Source of the DNA: Halieaceae bacterium | GTDB lineage: Bacteria > Pseudomonadota > Gammaproteobacteria > Pseudomonadales > Halieaceae | Length of the DNA stretch: 6,443 nt | Direction: 5' to 3' | Assembly (NCBI GenBank): GCA_018666295.1 | Contig: JABIZW010000165.1 | Span: forward strand, 1-6,443 | The notes under the pieces: generated by a model | What the model saw: the letters and a program-made list of their open reading frames with translations, nothing else | Databases searched by the model: none | Told to the model about the DNA's origin: nothing | Made by a program: the position numbers and the translations under genes | Shown here: positions 5,715 through 6,443 of the stretch, piece by piece | Position numbering within the stretch: the stretch's first letter is position 1 | Layout: every line of letters begins with the position of its first letter

Positions 5715-6443
5715 TTAAAGTCCTGCCGCAGCACGCAGTGCTTCGGCTTTATCGGTTTTTTCCCATGAAAAATCAGGGTGCTCGCGACCAAAATGGCCGT
5801 ACGCGGCTGTCGCTTGGTAAATCGGGCGTTTAAGATCGAGCATATTAATAAGACCTTTCGGCCTTAGATCAAAGTGCTCTCGAATCAAGTCGATGATACG
5901 CGCTTCCGAGATTGTCGCCGTACCAAAAGTATCCACCGAAATCGATGTCGGTTCTGCAACACCAATCGCATAGGAGACCTGAATTTCGCATCGATCAGCG
6001 AGCCCCGCCGCCACGATGTTTTTAGCGACATAGCGACCCGCATAGGCTGCGGAGCGATCTACTTTTGAAGGGTCCTTGCCAGAAAATGCGCCGCCACCGT
6101 GCCGGGCCATACCGCCGTAGGTGTCCACGATAATTTTTCGTCCGGTAAGGCCGCAATCGCCCATGGGGCCGCCAATAATGAATTGCCCGGTAGGGTTAAT
6201 GTGGTACTGGGTCTCGGTGGTCAGCCACTCGGTAGGAAGGATGTATTCGATGATCTCCCGCTTGACGAAATCGCGCAGCGTTTCTTGGTCAATGTCAGGC
6301 GAGTGTTGTGTTGACAAAACAACAGCGTCCACTGACAAAGGCAACCCGGATTCGTCATACCGGAGCGAAATTTGGCTTTTTGCATCGGGGCGCAGAAAAT
6401 CGGCGCGACCCGATCGTCGGAGCTCGGCCTGTCGCTCGACCAG
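5715..6443 (-). CDS. metK: S-adenosylmethionine synthetase, partial (5' end outside window)
   Basis: MetK makes SAM, the main methyl donor, from methionine and ATP in the cytoplasm. The frame is open from the window edge to the TAA at 5715-5717, giving 242 C-terminal residues of a protein usually about 385 long, so roughly 140 N-terminal residues are outside. Numbered from the edge, it shows LVERQAELRR (1-10), LRPDAKSQ (17-24), VVLSTQHS (41-48), INPTG (82-86), the strongly conserved GPMGDCGLTGRK (92-103), GGMARHGGGAFSGKDP (110-125) followed by KVDRSAAY (127-134), and near the end YGHFGREH and WEKTDKAEAL. These include the ATP/methionine-binding segments of the central and C-terminal domains. 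No frameshift is seen. The downstream partner ahcY starts after 26 bases with no terminator between, so the two are probably co-transcribed. The likely main promoter, and any SAM-responsive control, would lie upstream of metK beyond the window. Confidence 0.98.
   Translation of the reverse strand: MVERQAELRRSGRADFLRPDAKSQISLRYDESGLPLSVDAVVLSTQHSPDIDQETLRDFVKREIIEYILPTEWLTTETQYHINPTGQFIIGGPMGDCGLTGRKIIVDTYGGMARHGGGAFSGKDPSKVDRSAAYAGRYVAKNIVAAGLADRCEIQVSYAIGVAEPTSISVDTFGTATISEARIIDLIREHFDLRPKGLINMLDLKRPIYQATAAYGHFGREHPDFSWEKTDKAEALRAAAGL

Noticed and set aside
6342..6344. TTG at 6342-6344 as the start of a short metK
   Set aside because: Conserved MetK residues (LVERQAELRR, LRPDAKSQ) continue in frame upstream to the window edge, so the gene is cut by the window and does not start there.

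Overview
This is an ordinary chromosomal housekeeping stretch from a gammaproteobacterium of the Pseudomonas/Cellvibrionales-Halieaceae kind. That placement rests on three things: the PilU, AhcY and MetK sequences closely resemble Pseudomonas-type versions, the cell uses S-adenosylhomocysteine hydrolase (absent from E. coli), and the tonB-like gene lies between gshB and yqgE, as I recall it does in Pseudomonas aeruginosa. Base composition is moderate by eye, coding density is very high, and I see no mobile element, prophage, CRISPR array, tRNA or rRNA. All reading frames that lie wholly inside the window are intact. The assignment to a genus is open.

Layout: bases 2-817 on the + strand are the 3' two thirds of pilU (type IV pilus retraction ATPase), whose start lies left of the window. 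Everything else is on the - strand and reads right to left: the 3' part of metK (5715-6443, start outside the window), ahcY (4297-5688), rsmE (3535-4263), gshB (2508-3470), a tonB-like gene (1826-2518), yqgE (1237-1806) and ruvX (814-1236). Gaps are 26, 33 and 64 bases, then an 11-base overlap, then 19 bases and 0 bases. This fits one long co-transcribed unit with its main promoter upstream of metK, outside the window. The pilU and ruvX stop codons overlap tail to tail in one TTAA.

How the genes relate: MetK makes S-adenosylmethionine (SAM). RsmE is one of many methyltransferases that spend it and release S-adenosylhomocysteine, and AhcY removes that inhibitor to give homocysteine, which can feed methionine or cysteine synthesis. 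GshB finishes glutathione from a cysteine-derived dipeptide. The tonB-like gene is the counterpart of P. aeruginosa tonB3, a gene linked to twitching motility, and here it shares the neighbourhood with a pilus retraction ATPase. YqgE is poorly understood; RuvX acts in rRNA 5'-end maturation or in Holliday-junction-type nuclease reactions.

I found no convincing undescribed system. The points worth a second look are the TonB3-like protein and its divergent C-terminal domain, the terminator-free convergent junction, a small hairpin that would cover the ahcY ribosome binding site, and a dyad overlapping a weak promoter-like sequence before gshB.
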